A DNA stretch of 64,000 nucleotides from Methanospirillum lacunae (GTDB lineage Archaea > Halobacteriota > Methanomicrobia > Methanomicrobiales > Methanospirillaceae). The notes beneath the pieces were generated by a model. It ran no database searches, was not told where the DNA came from, and was given only the letters and a program-made list of their open reading frames with translations. Below are positions 44,148 to 54,039 of this stretch, piece after piece. The number at the start of each line of letters is the position of its first letter. Position 1 is the stretch's first letter. The stretch lies in NCBI RefSeq assembly GCF_046195335.1, contig NZ_CP176093.1, one strand, 5' to 3'. The translations under genes were made by a program, and so were the position numbers.

Positions 44148-45434
44148 ATGAAGGTTCTCGTTGTCGGGAGCGGAGGCAGAGAGCATGCTATAGCACAGGC
44201 TCTCTCAAAAGGCCAGGATATTGTTGTCTACGCAGCAATGACACGCATCAATCCGGGCATCGCTGCCCTGTCACAGGAGTATATTATCACAAGGGAGACA
44301 GCTTCCCGGGAGATTACAGACTTCTGTACCAGAAACCAGATTGGGTATGCGTTTATCGGTCCAGAAGTTCCTCTAGAGGCCGGGGTTGTCGACTCCTTAA
44401 TTTCAGCAGGAGTACTCTGTGTTGGTCCGAAAAAGATGGCAGCACAGATAGAGACAGATAAAGCCTTCTGCAGGAACCTGATGAAACAATATAACATTCC
44501 GGGTTTACCTGGATATCATATATTTCAAGGTCCCGATGAAGCGATAACCTTCCTGAAGACCACATCATCTGATTTTGCAATTAAACCGATCGGACTTACC
44601 GGAGGAAAAGGAGTCAGGATCATGGGTGAGCATGTTGATCAGGATGGCGCTTGTGAGTACATTCGTGAAATAAATGGCGGCGTAGTTATTGAGGAACGTC
44701 TGATCGGTGAGGAGTTCACTCTTCAGGCATTTGTAGATGGGAAAAACCTGGTCCCTATGCCTCTGGTTCAGGATCATAAGAGAGCCTTCGAAGGTGATAC
44801 CGGACCAAATACCGGCGGTATGGGATCATATACTCTTCCAGATCACCGGATGCCATTCATCACCGATGATGAATATGATCAGGCCCTAGCGATCATGAAA
44901 AAGGTTGTAGCTGCCCTTGAAACTGAGGGATATCCGTATGTTGGAATCCTCTATGGTCAGTTTATGAATACTGCCCGTGGTCCGATGGTTATCGAGTTTA
45001 ATGCAAGATTTGGAGACCCTGAAGCAATGAATGTCCTTAGCCTTTTAAGTTCAGACATCGGAGATGTGATCCGGGGAGTTACAACAGGGACCCTTGATAA
45101 GATCAGAATTTCCTTTGAAAACAAGGCCACGGTTTGCAAATATATTGTTCCTGACGGGTACCCTGATAATCCTCATGCCGGCAATCTCATAATACCCGGG
45201 GATGGAGGACCTGCACTGCTGTATTATGCATCAGTTGTCAGGGAAGGAGATCACCTGATTACGCAGTCATCACGAACCATGGCGTATGTTGGTATTGGTG
45301 ATACCCTGGAAGAGGCTGAGAAGATAGCAGAAGCCGCAGCAGCATCGGTCCAGGGACCTGTTCGTCACCGCCGTGATGTGGGAACCATGGATGTCCTTAA
45401 AAAGAGGATAGATCACATGCAGGAGATTAGATGA
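44148..45434 (+). CDS. purD: Phosphoribosylamine-glycine ligase
   Basis: PurD (about 428 residues) is an ATP-grasp enzyme making GAR from phosphoribosylamine and glycine. It begins MKVLVVGSGGREHAIAQAL at 44148, the standard start; an upstream ATG at 44112 would add 12 unrelated residues. Other motifs are FAIKPIGLTGGKGVR near residue 145, GDTGPNTGGMGSYT near 225 and EFNARFGDPEAMNVL near 285. It overlaps argF by 4 bp. The Ala-Met-Thr-Arg substitution in the early substrate loop is unusual but outside the catalytic residues. Confidence 0.95.
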   Translation: MKVLVVGSGGREHAIAQALSKGQDIVVYAAMTRINPGIAALSQEYIITRETASREITDFCTRNQIGYAFIGPEVPLEAGVVDSLISAGVLCVGPKKMAAQIETDKAFCRNLMKQYNIPGLPGYHIFQGPDEAITFLKTTSSDFAIKPIGLTGGKGVRIMGEHVDQDGACEYIREINGGVVIEERLIGEEFTLQAFVDGKNLVPMPLVQDHKRAFEGDTGPNTGGMGSYTLPDHRMPFITDDEYDQALAIMKKVVAALETEGYPYVGILYGQFMNTARGPMVIEFNARFGDPEAMNVLSLLSSDIGDVIRGVTTGTLDKIRISFENKATVCKYIVPDGYPDNPHAGNLIIPGDGGPALLYYASVVREGDHLITQSSRTMAYVGIGDTLEEAEKIAEAAAASVQGPVRHRRDVGTMDVLKKRIDHMQEIR

Positions 45435-46339
45435 AAAAAGATTTTGTCTCGATTCTTGATATTTCACGTGACGAACTTGGCGAATTGATCGCAACGTCCC
45501 GCAGACTCAAAGAAGAGAGACGGGTCGGGGTTTTTCCTCCTCATCTTTCACAGAAGACTCTTGGCATGATCTTTGAAAAATCATCAACCAGAACAAGGAT
45601 CTCGTTTGAAGTGGGCATGTATGAGCTGGGTGGTCATGCCCTGTTCCTTAATCCCAAGGATATGCAACTGGGAAGAGGAGAAGCAATTCGTGATACTGCA
45701 CGGGTTATGTCTCGGTTTGTTTCAGCCATCATGATCAGGGCAAACTCACACCAGAGTGTAACCGAACTTGCAGTTCATGCTGATATCCCGGTGATAAATG
45801 GTCTCTCTGATTGTGAACATCCCTGCCAGATTCTTGCAGATATTATGACCATTGTAGAGCACCTGCACAGGATAGAAAAAGTAACAGTTGCCTGGGTTGG
45901 AGATGGAAATAATGTATGTAACTCACTTATTCTGAGCACTATCCTCACCGGTATGGAGGTCAGAATTGCATGTCCTCCTCAGTATAAACCATCACTTGAA
46001 TATATTGAACAGGCCAGGAGTGAAGGGGCGATAATAGAACTGGGAGAAGATCCCATTGCAGCAGTTCAAAATGCTGATGTGGTTATGACCGATACCTGGG
46101 TATCTATGGGTCACGAGGAAGAAACAAAGGAACGTGAGAAGATATTTGCTCCCTACCAGGTGAATATGGATCTCCTGAGCCATGCCAAACCAGGAGCAAT
46201 TGTCATGCACTGTCTACCCGCACATCGTGGCAGTGAGATCACCGATGAAGTGATTGACAGCAGCAGAAGTGTCGTATGGGACCAGGCAGAAAACCGGCTC
46301 CATGTTCAGAAGGCCCTTCTCCTCCGTTTGTTGGCGTAA
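45431..46339 (+). CDS. argF: Ornithine carbamoyltransferase
   Basis: ArgF (302 residues) makes citrulline from ornithine and carbamoyl phosphate. The carbamoyl-phosphate motif SSTRTRISFE is near residue 51, the HPCQILADIM motif near 130, and the ornithine-binding DTWVSMGHEEE and HCLPAHRG near 220 and 257. It is a normal OTCase, not ATCase. Start ATG overlaps the purD stop (ATGA), so purine and arginine genes share a transcript. Confidence 0.97.
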   Translation: MKKDFVSILDISRDELGELIATSRRLKEERRVGVFPPHLSQKTLGMIFEKSSTRTRISFEVGMYELGGHALFLNPKDMQLGRGEAIRDTARVMSRFVSAIMIRANSHQSVTELAVHADIPVINGLSDCEHPCQILADIMTIVEHLHRIEKVTVAWVGDGNNVCNSLILSTILTGMEVRIACPPQYKPSLEYIEQARSEGAIIELGEDPIAAVQNADVVMTDTWVSMGHEEETKEREKIFAPYQVNMDLLSHAKPGAIVMHCLPAHRGSEITDEVIDSSRSVVWDQAENRLHVQKALLLRLLA

Positions 46340-46399
46340 GTACTGTAATTATATATAATCAATTTTCTTTTTTATTCCTGAAATTTTAATAAAAAAGGG

Positions 46400-47413
46400 T
46401 TATTCTGTTATTTCGCGTTTGAAGATAAACATCGTTGAGATAAATCCGAAGACGATGTTGAGATAGAACATAATGAGTCGCCAGAGAAGGATAAAGATCC
46501 CAAGTGCTGCTGTCGGGACAAAGAGAGCATAGAGCGAAGCTGCAGATAGCTCTGCAACACCTGACGCACCCGGTGTAATCGGGATCATACTTACGAGGGC
46601 GATAATGATCTGGGCAAGCATGGATTCAGAAACCGAGGGTGGAAGACCAAGCCCCATTAGAATTACAGATGCCACCACAAACTCTGAGAACCAGAATAGG
46701 ATGGTACAGACAGACCCCCAGACAAAACCGGATTTTCCATGTTTTGCAAAGGCGTTGATTCCACAACAGAAATTATCAAATTCAACATCTGTCCGTGTAA
46801 TAATCTTCTGAAATGATGGTTTCTTCATCTTAACTTCTATCCAGTGAAGAAACCGCATAACCAGCCGTTTTGCAGGGTCTGGATACCGTACTGCATACAC
46901 AAGCAGGAGAACAAAAAAGATCAAAAGAAACAGGGAAAAGAAGATCACAAAGATGATTCCACTGTTAAGAGACCAGATAACACTACCCATAATGAAGATA
47001 CTGCATATACTGAGTCCTACCAGCATGATCGCATCAAGAACCCGCTCCATTATAACTACGGCAGTTGCGTCACCAACCGACATCTTTGCCTTGTAGAGCT
47101 CGTGAATCCTGACCGGTTCTCCTCCTGCCTGACCAGGGGTGAGGGCACCTGCAAGAAGATTTGCAACAACCATGTTGTAACAGTGAGCAAATGGTACATG
47201 GTATCCAAGAGAGAGAGACATCTTCTGGATACGAAGTGCCCAGAGAGCAAAGGAAATAAATCTGAGTGATAATGCTAGCATCAGGAAAAAGATGTTGATG
47301 TGTGCCAGGTAGGTGAGAGTTTCTTCGTTGAAAGTAGAACCTACCATCACAGCCAGAATGATAACGCTGATTCCGATTGAAATATATATCCATTTCTTCT
47401 GGCTTTTTTCCAT
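46400..47413 (-). CDS. UPF0104/LPG-synthase-like flippase-domain membrane protein
   Basis: This 337-residue protein has about eight to nine membrane helices and matches the UPF0104 family (lysylphosphatidylglycerol synthase transmembrane/AglD-like). The conserved LTPGQAGGEPVRIHEL loop near residue 93 and ERVLDAIMLV near 125 are typical. Members move or transfer lipid-linked groups, including in archaeal N-glycosylation. The exact role here is open. It is a single minus-strand gene, convergent with argF. Confidence 0.88.
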   Translation of the reverse strand: MEKSQKKWIYISIGISVIILAVMVGSTFNEETLTYLAHINIFFLMLALSLRFISFALWALRIQKMSLSLGYHVPFAHCYNMVVANLLAGALTPGQAGGEPVRIHELYKAKMSVGDATAVVIMERVLDAIMLVGLSICSIFIMGSVIWSLNSGIIFVIFFSLFLLIFFVLLLVYAVRYPDPAKRLVMRFLHWIEVKMKKPSFQKIITRTDVEFDNFCCGINAFAKHGKSGFVWGSVCTILFWFSEFVVASVILMGLGLPPSVSESMLAQIIIALVSMIPITPGASGVAELSAASLYALFVPTAALGIFILLWRLIMFYLNIVFGFISTMFIFKREITE

Positions 47414-47502
47414 TCTTTCTCCTAATTCTTGAATTTAAACTGAACTAATTGGATCTGACCCATATATCCGTCTTATGAATTAAATCTTGGATTCCAACCT
47501 AC

Positions 47503-47958
47503 CTATGCAGGAAAAAGCCCAATAGTTTCCATAACCTGCCCGGCTCCATATAACCCACCATCGAGGTAAACAGCACCTATTAATGCTTCAATACATTCTG
47601 CAATAACGCGACCTGATGACCAGATATGCATACGCATCTCACCATTTCCCCAGTGAATATACTCATGAAGATGAATTGTTTCTCCTGCCCTGCGAAGGAT
47701 GGACATGTTGACGAGATCCATTTTTTTTACTGATATCTCGCCCTTATCACAGCCACCCGTTTCAACAAGGCGGGTGAGAATATGTAGTTCAATCACTGCA
47801 TCGCCCAGGGTTGCCAGAGCATCCATGTGGTTGGTTTCAGGATATCCCTGTTCCTGACAGTATGCCTTTCTGCTGAGTGCCCTCTCAAGAATATCAGGGT
47901 CAGCAAAGGTATACCCGATGATATCCTCGAGATTTGGTTTATCAGCAGAATAATGCAT
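47503..47958 (-). CDS. RNase III catalytic-domain-like protein
   Basis: This 151-residue protein has only the RNase III endonuclease fold: YTFADPDILERALSRKAY, ALATLGDAVIELHI, and VIAECIEALIGAVYLDGG. There is no dsRNA-binding domain. Compared with the canonical ExFLGD and DxxE signatures, the first Glu is Ala and the later Asp is Glu, while the Asp of LGD and the final Glu remain. Activity is therefore uncertain. It lies 3 bp after the sudA gene and is probably coexpressed with it. Bacterial Mini-III has a similar single-domain layout. Confidence 0.82.
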   Translation of the reverse strand: MHYSADKPNLEDIIGYTFADPDILERALSRKAYCQEQGYPETNHMDALATLGDAVIELHILTRLVETGGCDKGEISVKKMDLVNMSILRRAGETIHLHEYIHWGNGEMRMHIWSSGRVIAECIEALIGAVYLDGGLYGAGQVMETIGLFPA

Positions 47959-47961
47959 GTT

Positions 47962-49305
47962 TTATTTTGAAGTGAGATAGGAACAGATACTCTGTGCTGC
48001 TTTCTTGGCTCCACCCATTGCGAGGATTACTGTTGCTGCTCCGGTTGTAACATCTCCGGCAGCAAAGATCTTTGGATGTGACGTTTTTCCATCACCGTCT
48101 GCTATTACGTTGCCAGCCCGTCCACGTTCAATACCCTCTATCTCACGGACCAGTACCGGATTTGGTCCCTGTCCGATTGCCTGGATGACAACATCGCAAT
48201 CGAGCGTGAATGTATCGCCATCGATGGGCTTTGCTGCCGGTCTTCCGCTGGCATCAAGTTCGCACATCTGCATCCTGACACATTCAACTCCCGTCACTAC
48301 CTGCTCACCTAATATCCGGGTCGGGTTTGCACAGGTAATGAACTCAATTCCTTCTTCTTCTGCATGATGGATCTCAGCAAGTCGTGCAGGGAGATCTTCT
48401 GAGCGGCGTCGGTAGACGAGAGTTACTTTTGCTCCCATTCTTCGTGCTGTCCTTGCCGCATCCATTGCAACATTTCCTCCTCCTACAACAACTACCCGGC
48501 TGGCCTTTGCTATTGGTGTGTCGAATCTTGGAAACTGGTCTGCATGCATCAGGTTTACCCTGGTGAGAAACTCATTGGCTGAGTAGACGCCGTTCAGATG
48601 TTCACCAGGAATGTTCATGAAGTATGGAAGGCCTGCACCGGTTCCAAGCATCACAGCATCATATGTGAGAAGTTCAGAAAGCGAAACACTTTTCCCGACA
48701 AAATGGTTGAGTTTTACCTCAACTCCAAGTTTGAGCACCTGATCAAGTTCTGCATTTACAACATCTTTGGGAAGCCTGAATGCAGGAATTCCGTATGTCA
48801 GCACACCACCGGGGAGATGGAGAGACTCGTACATGACTACGCTGTGCCCTTCACGAGCCAGTTCTCCGGCAGCTGTGATCCCTGCCGGACCTGATCCAAT
48901 CACTGCCACTCTCTTTCCGGTTGAAGGTTTTTTATCCTGGGGTTTGATACCTGTCCGGCGTTCTTCATCTGCAGCGAATCTTTCGAGCTGACCAATCCGG
49001 ATTGGTTTATCCTTATTACCAAGGATACAGAGTATTTCACACTGTGTTTCCTGAGGACATACTCGTCCACAGATGGCTGGAAGCATGTTCTGGGTCTTTA
49101 TTGAAACTGCTGCATTCGCAAAATTTCCTTCTGCAATTTCAGCGATAAATACAGGGATATTGATATTGACAGGACAGCCATCAACACATGCTGGTTTTTT
49201 ACACTGTAGGCATCGGTTCGCTTCTGCAATTGCCTCTTCAGGAGAAAACCCGGTATCAACTTCCAGAAAGTCATGAATTCTGACTTCTGCAGGGCGGTCT
49301 CCCAT
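47962..49305 (-). CDS. SudA/GltD-like NAD(P)H-ferredoxin oxidoreductase, large subunit
   Basis: This 447-residue flavoprotein is like the large subunit of sulfide dehydrogenase/NfnB and the glutamate synthase small chain. It has an N-terminal two-cluster region (CLQCKKPACVDGCPV ... CGRVCPQETQCE), an FAD site VAVIGSGPAGITAAGELA near residue 133, an NAD(P) site VVVVGGGNVAMDAARTA near 275, and a terminal IFAAGDVTTGAATV. With the next upstream gene it should form an NADPH:ferredoxin oxidoreductase. The genes abut with no spacer. Confidence 0.93.
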   Translation of the reverse strand: MGDRPAEVRIHDFLEVDTGFSPEEAIAEANRCLQCKKPACVDGCPVNINIPVFIAEIAEGNFANAAVSIKTQNMLPAICGRVCPQETQCEILCILGNKDKPIRIGQLERFAADEERRTGIKPQDKKPSTGKRVAVIGSGPAGITAAGELAREGHSVVMYESLHLPGGVLTYGIPAFRLPKDVVNAELDQVLKLGVEVKLNHFVGKSVSLSELLTYDAVMLGTGAGLPYFMNIPGEHLNGVYSANEFLTRVNLMHADQFPRFDTPIAKASRVVVVGGGNVAMDAARTARRMGAKVTLVYRRRSEDLPARLAEIHHAEEEGIEFITCANPTRILGEQVVTGVECVRMQMCELDASGRPAAKPIDGDTFTLDCDVVIQAIGQGPNPVLVREIEGIERGRAGNVIADGDGKTSHPKIFAAGDVTTGAATVILAMGGAKKAAQSICSYLTSK

Positions 49306-50145
49306 TTATTTCCCCTCCGCACAGGAACATCCATGTTGATTCCAGAGTGCGATAGCCTCTTTTTCCTGCTCCATGTAATACCGCTGCCTCTGCATAAGCA
49401 GATCAAAGTCAACCTCATGGGCATCAAACTCCGGCCCATCCACACAGGCAAAGACTGTCTTTCCTGCTACCTGGCACCGGCATGATCCACACATACCTGT
49501 GCCATCTACCATGATGGGGTTCAGGGAAACAAAGGTCTTGATACCTTTATCCCGGGTCGCCATGGAGGTGATTTTCATCATAATAGCCGGTCCGATGATC
49601 CAGACTGCATCAATCTTCTGATCTGCGACAGTCTCCTTCAGGACATCTGCTGCAAAACCATGTCTTCCCTTTGAGCCGTCATCGGTTGTGACGTGGAGTT
49701 CATCACAGATCTCTCTCATTTCATCTTCAAAGATGAGCATCCCGGCATTCCTGGCCCCGATGATCCCGATGACTTTATTTCCTGCTTTTTTCAATGCCTC
49801 TGCAATACAGGGTGTTGAAGATATTCCAGCTCCACCACCAACAATTACACAGGTTCCCCATGATTTTACTTCACTTGGGTGACCAAGAGGTCCGACAATA
49901 TCTGCAATATTGCCACCGGGTTTAATAGCTGCAAGGGCGTGGGTGGTCTTCCCGACTGCCATAAAAACGATTCTGACCAGATCTCCTCTAGCGCGGGAGA
50001 TAGTAAGGGGTATCCGCTCTCCGGTCTCATCGATTCGGATGATTACAAACTGCCCTGCCTGTGCGTTTCGAGCAACATGTGGTGCATCAACCCAGATTTC
50101 AAATATCTTATCTGCTATCTCGTTTGATTTCTCTATTGTATACAA
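49306..50145 (-). CDS. SudB/NfnA-like FAD/NAD-binding subunit
   Basis: This 279-residue protein matches the small subunit of the sulfide dehydrogenase/ferredoxin-NADP reductase (NfnA/SudB) pair, related to PyrK. It has the FAD-binding RIPLTISRARGD, the NAD site GTCVIVGGGAGISSTPCI near residue 98, and a C-terminal [2Fe-2S] set CGSCRCQVAGKTVFACVDG. The last residues GCSCAEGK carry two extra Cys. It should couple ferredoxin, NAD(H) and NADP(H) with SudA. In a methanogen it could supply NADPH for biosynthesis. Confidence 0.93.
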   Translation of the reverse strand: MYTIEKSNEIADKIFEIWVDAPHVARNAQAGQFVIIRIDETGERIPLTISRARGDLVRIVFMAVGKTTHALAAIKPGGNIADIVGPLGHPSEVKSWGTCVIVGGGAGISSTPCIAEALKKAGNKVIGIIGARNAGMLIFEDEMREICDELHVTTDDGSKGRHGFAADVLKETVADQKIDAVWIIGPAIMMKITSMATRDKGIKTFVSLNPIMVDGTGMCGSCRCQVAGKTVFACVDGPEFDAHEVDFDLLMQRQRYYMEQEKEAIALWNQHGCSCAEGK

Positions 50146-50186
50146 AAAAATGTCACATCCGGAAAGCTGGTCGTGTGCCTTATTTA

Positions 50187-51821
50187 TTACCCGTTCAACT
50201 TCTTTACCTTACGCACGCGAACCGCAACCCCGCGGTGTGACCTTATCATCTCATCTGCTGACATCACAGCACGACCTGTTGCCATGGCATTCTCCCCAAT
50301 GACTAGGATCTCATCGCCTTCCCTGACTGCAGGATCAGCCTCAACAACTCCCGGAGCAAGAATATCCCCCTGGGGAACAAAGTCGTCGATATAGACCCGG
50401 TACCCGGTGTCAATCATGCTCCATCCGTCAAAGGTCGGTCTGAGCATACCGGTTGAGGGTTCGAGAGAGAAGATCTGCTGACGCCCTTTCTTCACGATAA
50501 CTTCAGGGTATGATCCTTTAACTTCAAGCCCAGGAACCCTGAGGTCATATCCGAACTGCATTGAGACCAAACCCCTGAGAAGATGATTCTTCACTTTCTT
50601 CTCGCCTGACAGTGCCTCGCTCAGTTGCCTGAGAGCTACGGGATCGGTTGGATGAGTAGAACAGGTAGACTCTAAGGTTATACCTGCCTGATCTGCAGCA
50701 TCTGTTGCGATAAGAAGAGCATCACCATCAAGGTGTGCAATGACCCGGCGGTACTGGTGTTTCATGAGATACTTAGCAAGCGTGTCAGCGATCTGGAATC
50801 GTTCTTCGTGATCCCAATACCCGGTTACTGGGACATCATAGTGTGCTGCAGGATACACAAGCTCAACATCACGAGGGACAAGACCGAGTGGAGATGTGAG
50901 AATGAGTTCATGTGCACGCCTGCTGATAGCCTGGGTGAACTTGTGATGACTCTGAGAGAGTGAATATGGTTTTCTTGCTGAACAGGGAAGCAGAACAGCC
51001 ACATCTGTAAGAGGTGGGATATATCTGGTGAGAAGGCGCTCTGCAAATCTCTTCACTTCAGGGCGGTGAATGCTGTCTCCAGTTGCTGCAATAAAGGGCG
51101 TGGATCTGGTCACCGGTGTGTGGTTCTCCATCAGGGCACTGCGATCCAGATGACGCATAATAGATACATACGGTGGCCTTGTTCGTACACGACCTTCAAG
51201 AAATTCCCTGAATGTTCCTGCTTTAATACGTGTCCTTATTAGGGCAAGTTCCTGTTTGAGGGCGTTTCGGTTATGTTCCCTGAGATCACCTGCTTTGCAT
51301 CCCGGACACTGACAGAGACCTTCTGCCATGACTGTTTCAGGATAATCTCCATCAGGAAGGCAGAATCTGCCTTGGACAGCCTTGAGATCCACACCGGTAA
51401 AATCAAAGAGATCAAATCCGGCATGAACCAGAATGGCGGCGTTCTCTGGGAGCACTCCTCCCGGGAAATACCAGCAGGTGTCTGGAGGAATTCTTTCTTT
51501 TAGAATCTGCAGATGCCTGACAAAATCCCTGGGCTGCTGAATAAGAGTGTGCCAGTTCGGGGTTATGACTGCATCCCCGCTTGTTACCTCTTCAGGATGG
51601 TGGATATGCAACCGGATCGGTTGTTTTCCATCTGATGTGAAGAATTTCTTCACGAACTCTGGATCATCAGAGGGGAAAAAGGCATCAAGTTTCCTCTCTG
51701 TAAGGGCTGGAAAGAGTGAAGGTACATCTCCAGCCCACGGGAGGAGATATTCACTATCATCAATCCGGAGCCTTCCTGCTCTGCCGGTTCCATCACGTGC
51801 AGTAAATTCACAAGTCTTCAA
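50187..51821 (-). CDS. arcS: Archaeosine synthase
   Basis: ArcS (about 544 residues) completes archaeosine at position 15 of tRNA by modifying the preQ0 base inserted by TgtA. It has the signature PCSARKPYSLSQSHHKF near residue 300, a Tgt-like central region with CQCPGC, and a C-terminal PUA domain (about 470-544, starting GYRVYIDDFVPQGDILAPG). The start is TTG 51821 with GGAGGT at 51827-51832, inside the tgtA 3' end. The longer frame upstream (to 51887) is only overlap with tgtA. Confidence 0.92.
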   Translation of the reverse strand: MKTCEFTARDGTGRAGRLRIDDSEYLLPWAGDVPSLFPALTERKLDAFFPSDDPEFVKKFFTSDGKQPIRLHIHHPEEVTSGDAVITPNWHTLIQQPRDFVRHLQILKERIPPDTCWYFPGGVLPENAAILVHAGFDLFDFTGVDLKAVQGRFCLPDGDYPETVMAEGLCQCPGCKAGDLREHNRNALKQELALIRTRIKAGTFREFLEGRVRTRPPYVSIMRHLDRSALMENHTPVTRSTPFIAATGDSIHRPEVKRFAERLLTRYIPPLTDVAVLLPCSARKPYSLSQSHHKFTQAISRRAHELILTSPLGLVPRDVELVYPAAHYDVPVTGYWDHEERFQIADTLAKYLMKHQYRRVIAHLDGDALLIATDAADQAGITLESTCSTHPTDPVALRQLSEALSGEKKVKNHLLRGLVSMQFGYDLRVPGLEVKGSYPEVIVKKGRQQIFSLEPSTGMLRPTFDGWSMIDTGYRVYIDDFVPQGDILAPGVVEADPAVREGDEILVIGENAMATGRAVMSADEMIRSHRGVAVRVRKVKKLNG

Positions 51822-53265
51822 GATCCACCTCCACGCTCGGGGCATTGCTTTCGATAATATTTTTCCAGATCGAACGACACCTGACAATTATTTTAGTATC
51901 CGGATTTGCTTTTGCAAGCCGCTCGATCCCAATGCAACCGGATTTGACCATCTCGTTGTCCCAGTCTGGTATCTCACTCTGACCTATTGGAAATGTTTCT
52001 GATAATTCCGGAGGATATGGGCCGAATGGTGGTTTAAAGAAGAAGACAGCATCATAACCACTGTGTACTTTCTGGTCAAACGTTACCAGTGCTCTTTTTC
52101 CAACCTCAAATCTCTCGACCATATCGTGATACCTGAGAACCTCTGTTCTCAGACAACTTTCAGTGCCCCTATAGAAAAACCGCCGTTTAGAGACCCGGTC
52201 CTGTTGTTTCAGTTCTTCTCCAAATGTGAGAAGTTCCCTATACCCGCGGAGCAGTTGCGGATGACCACGACACCGTTCATCTACAAGTTCCCAAAGAACT
52301 CCGTCTTTGATGGCTTGTCTGATTCTGTTTATCTCTGCAAGAGTCACGTGAAGATTATGCAATGCAAGAAGTCGCTCTTTATCCGGTGATTTCTGGAGTG
52401 ATTCTGCCGTATGTGTACTACATACCTGACAGGCACATGGAAGGTACGAGAGTTCATGGAGATGATAACTTCCGTGTGTTGTCATGTAACGCCCGGCTTT
52501 TGCGTATAGGGCATATGCCGCAGAATCAAAGAGGTCACATCCCATTGCAACTGCAAGGGCAAACATGGATGGATGGCCGGCACCAAAGAGATGGACACAT
52601 ATCCCTGGTTTCAGGCCTCGCTTGGCAGCCATGACAACCCGTACAAGATCCTTGTACCGGTATGTTTCCATGAGTGGTACGACTGCACCAAGCGGGCAGA
52701 ACTTGAGGCCCATTTCTGATATTTCCCTGCCTGCAAACTCTCTGAGATCCTCAAAAAGGCCACCCTGAACCGGACCTGCCAGGGTGTGATTTGCATGATT
52801 GGCAAATCCATTTGCTTCTTTCAGGCGGGACAGGGTTATTGCAAGTTCTTCTTCTACCTGCTCGCGTCCGGTGTCCGGATGAGTTGGAATATCAAGAGGA
52901 ACGATAATGTCAGATCCAATCGCCTGCTGGAATTCAATGGTCTGCTGATTGGATATCTCCACTTCTCCGTATACGGAGAGCTGAAAAGATCCTGAATCGG
53001 TCATTATCACGCCATCGAAATCAAGCATTGCGTGAAGTCCCTCAGCAAGAGCCCGCTCCCTGAATTCAGTACTACGGGAGATGATGTATGCATTTGTTAT
53101 CAGGGCCTGCACTCCCATATCCTGCATCTCCCTTGGGGTGATAATGGGCAGATGTGGGTTTATTACAGGAAGAAGAGCAGGTGTTTTTACTGTCTTTTTA
53201 CCGTCGGAGAGCCGGCCGATCCTGCCAGCGATATCCTTTTCAAGAATCTCAAATGAAAGCGCCAT
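51808..53265 (-). CDS. tgtA: tRNA-guanine(15) transglycosylase
   Basis: TgtA (485 residues) exchanges guanine 15 of tRNA for preQ0. The catalytic barrel shows MTDSGSFQLSVYG near residue 88 (nucleophile/acid Asp), VPLDIPTHP, GPVQGGLFEDLRE and the zinc site CACQVCSTHT ... H. The C-terminal part beyond residue 370 carries the archaeal extra domain without a clear PUA, which is carried by ArcS instead. It overlaps arcS by 14 bp and the AMMECR1 gene by one base, so archaeosine synthesis is one coupled unit. Confidence 0.96.
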   Translation of the reverse strand: MALSFEILEKDIAGRIGRLSDGKKTVKTPALLPVINPHLPIITPREMQDMGVQALITNAYIISRSTEFRERALAEGLHAMLDFDGVIMTDSGSFQLSVYGEVEISNQQTIEFQQAIGSDIIVPLDIPTHPDTGREQVEEELAITLSRLKEANGFANHANHTLAGPVQGGLFEDLREFAGREISEMGLKFCPLGAVVPLMETYRYKDLVRVVMAAKRGLKPGICVHLFGAGHPSMFALAVAMGCDLFDSAAYALYAKAGRYMTTHGSYHLHELSYLPCACQVCSTHTAESLQKSPDKERLLALHNLHVTLAEINRIRQAIKDGVLWELVDERCRGHPQLLRGYRELLTFGEELKQQDRVSKRRFFYRGTESCLRTEVLRYHDMVERFEVGKRALVTFDQKVHSGYDAVFFFKPPFGPYPPELSETFPIGQSEIPDWDNEMVKSGCIGIERLAKANPDTKIIVRCRSIWKNIIESNAPSVEVDLEDL

Positions 53266-53831
53266 TAATCGTGTTTCTCGCTAAATATCTGTCCTTCAAA
53301 GGTAAATACCTGCACAGAAGATTCAAGCCAGGACTTTGCAGGCAGTCCCGCCTTGTTGCATGTATGGTCCAAAAATTCACGTGTATTCCATCCCCATTCA
53401 ACCGGAACCTGGGGAAGCAGAAGTCCTGATCTTCCAAACCCTTTCACAATGAGTCCATGTCTTCCAACCTCTATGGCACTGGTCCGCATATCCGGAGCAA
53501 CCTCGAGAAGTTGCGGTTCTGTCAGAATGGTCACTTCCACTGATATGTGTGATAGCTCTTCGGCTTTTACCGGAGGGAAACGTGGATCTTCTGTTGAAGC
53601 ACTGCATGCTGCGTCATGAATCGCCTCTTTAAGCGGAAGCACCGGATACGGATACCCAATACATCCTCGAAGTTCTCCATGAATTGTGAGTGTTACAAAG
53701 ACCCCGCGTTTTTTGGAAAAGATTGCGGGCCAGGACGGCTCATCGTATGGTGTCCCGGCAATATGCTCATGCATTACACTCCGTGCATATGAGAGAGCAA
53801 GTCTACCCTCATCAGCAGTGAGCAGTTCCAT
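53265..53831 (-). CDS. AMMECR1 domain protein
   Basis: This 188-residue protein matches the AMMECR1 family (AmmeMemoRadiSam protein A): VFVTLTIHGELRGCIGYPYP near residue 46 with the conserved LRGCIG, AAC-SASTEDPRFPPV near 75, and EVGRHGLIVKGFGRSGLLLPQVPVE near 120. Function is unknown, although the family often goes with MEMO and radical SAM partners; those are not adjacent here. Its stop overlaps the tgtA start by one base. Confidence 0.93.
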   Translation of the reverse strand: MELLTADEGRLALSYARSVMHEHIAGTPYDEPSWPAIFSKKRGVFVTLTIHGELRGCIGYPYPVLPLKEAIHDAACSASTEDPRFPPVKAEELSHISVEVTILTEPQLLEVAPDMRTSAIEVGRHGLIVKGFGRSGLLLPQVPVEWGWNTREFLDHTCNKAGLPAKSWLESSVQVFTFEGQIFSEKHD

Positions 53832-54039
53832 GCCGAGTAATGAGGTTCGTATGAGGATATATATACCGGCGGAGAATTCTGGATACTATATGTCCTGAAT
53901 ACTCTGACCCATTTACTCTTTTGAATGAGTACTGCCTTTCGATCTCCTACATGGAGCGGGATTTTGTTGATCCTTTATAGTATATGAGACACTACACTCT
54001 ATTCAGATCTGCATTCAGTATCTGGAGTGATGGTTGATC

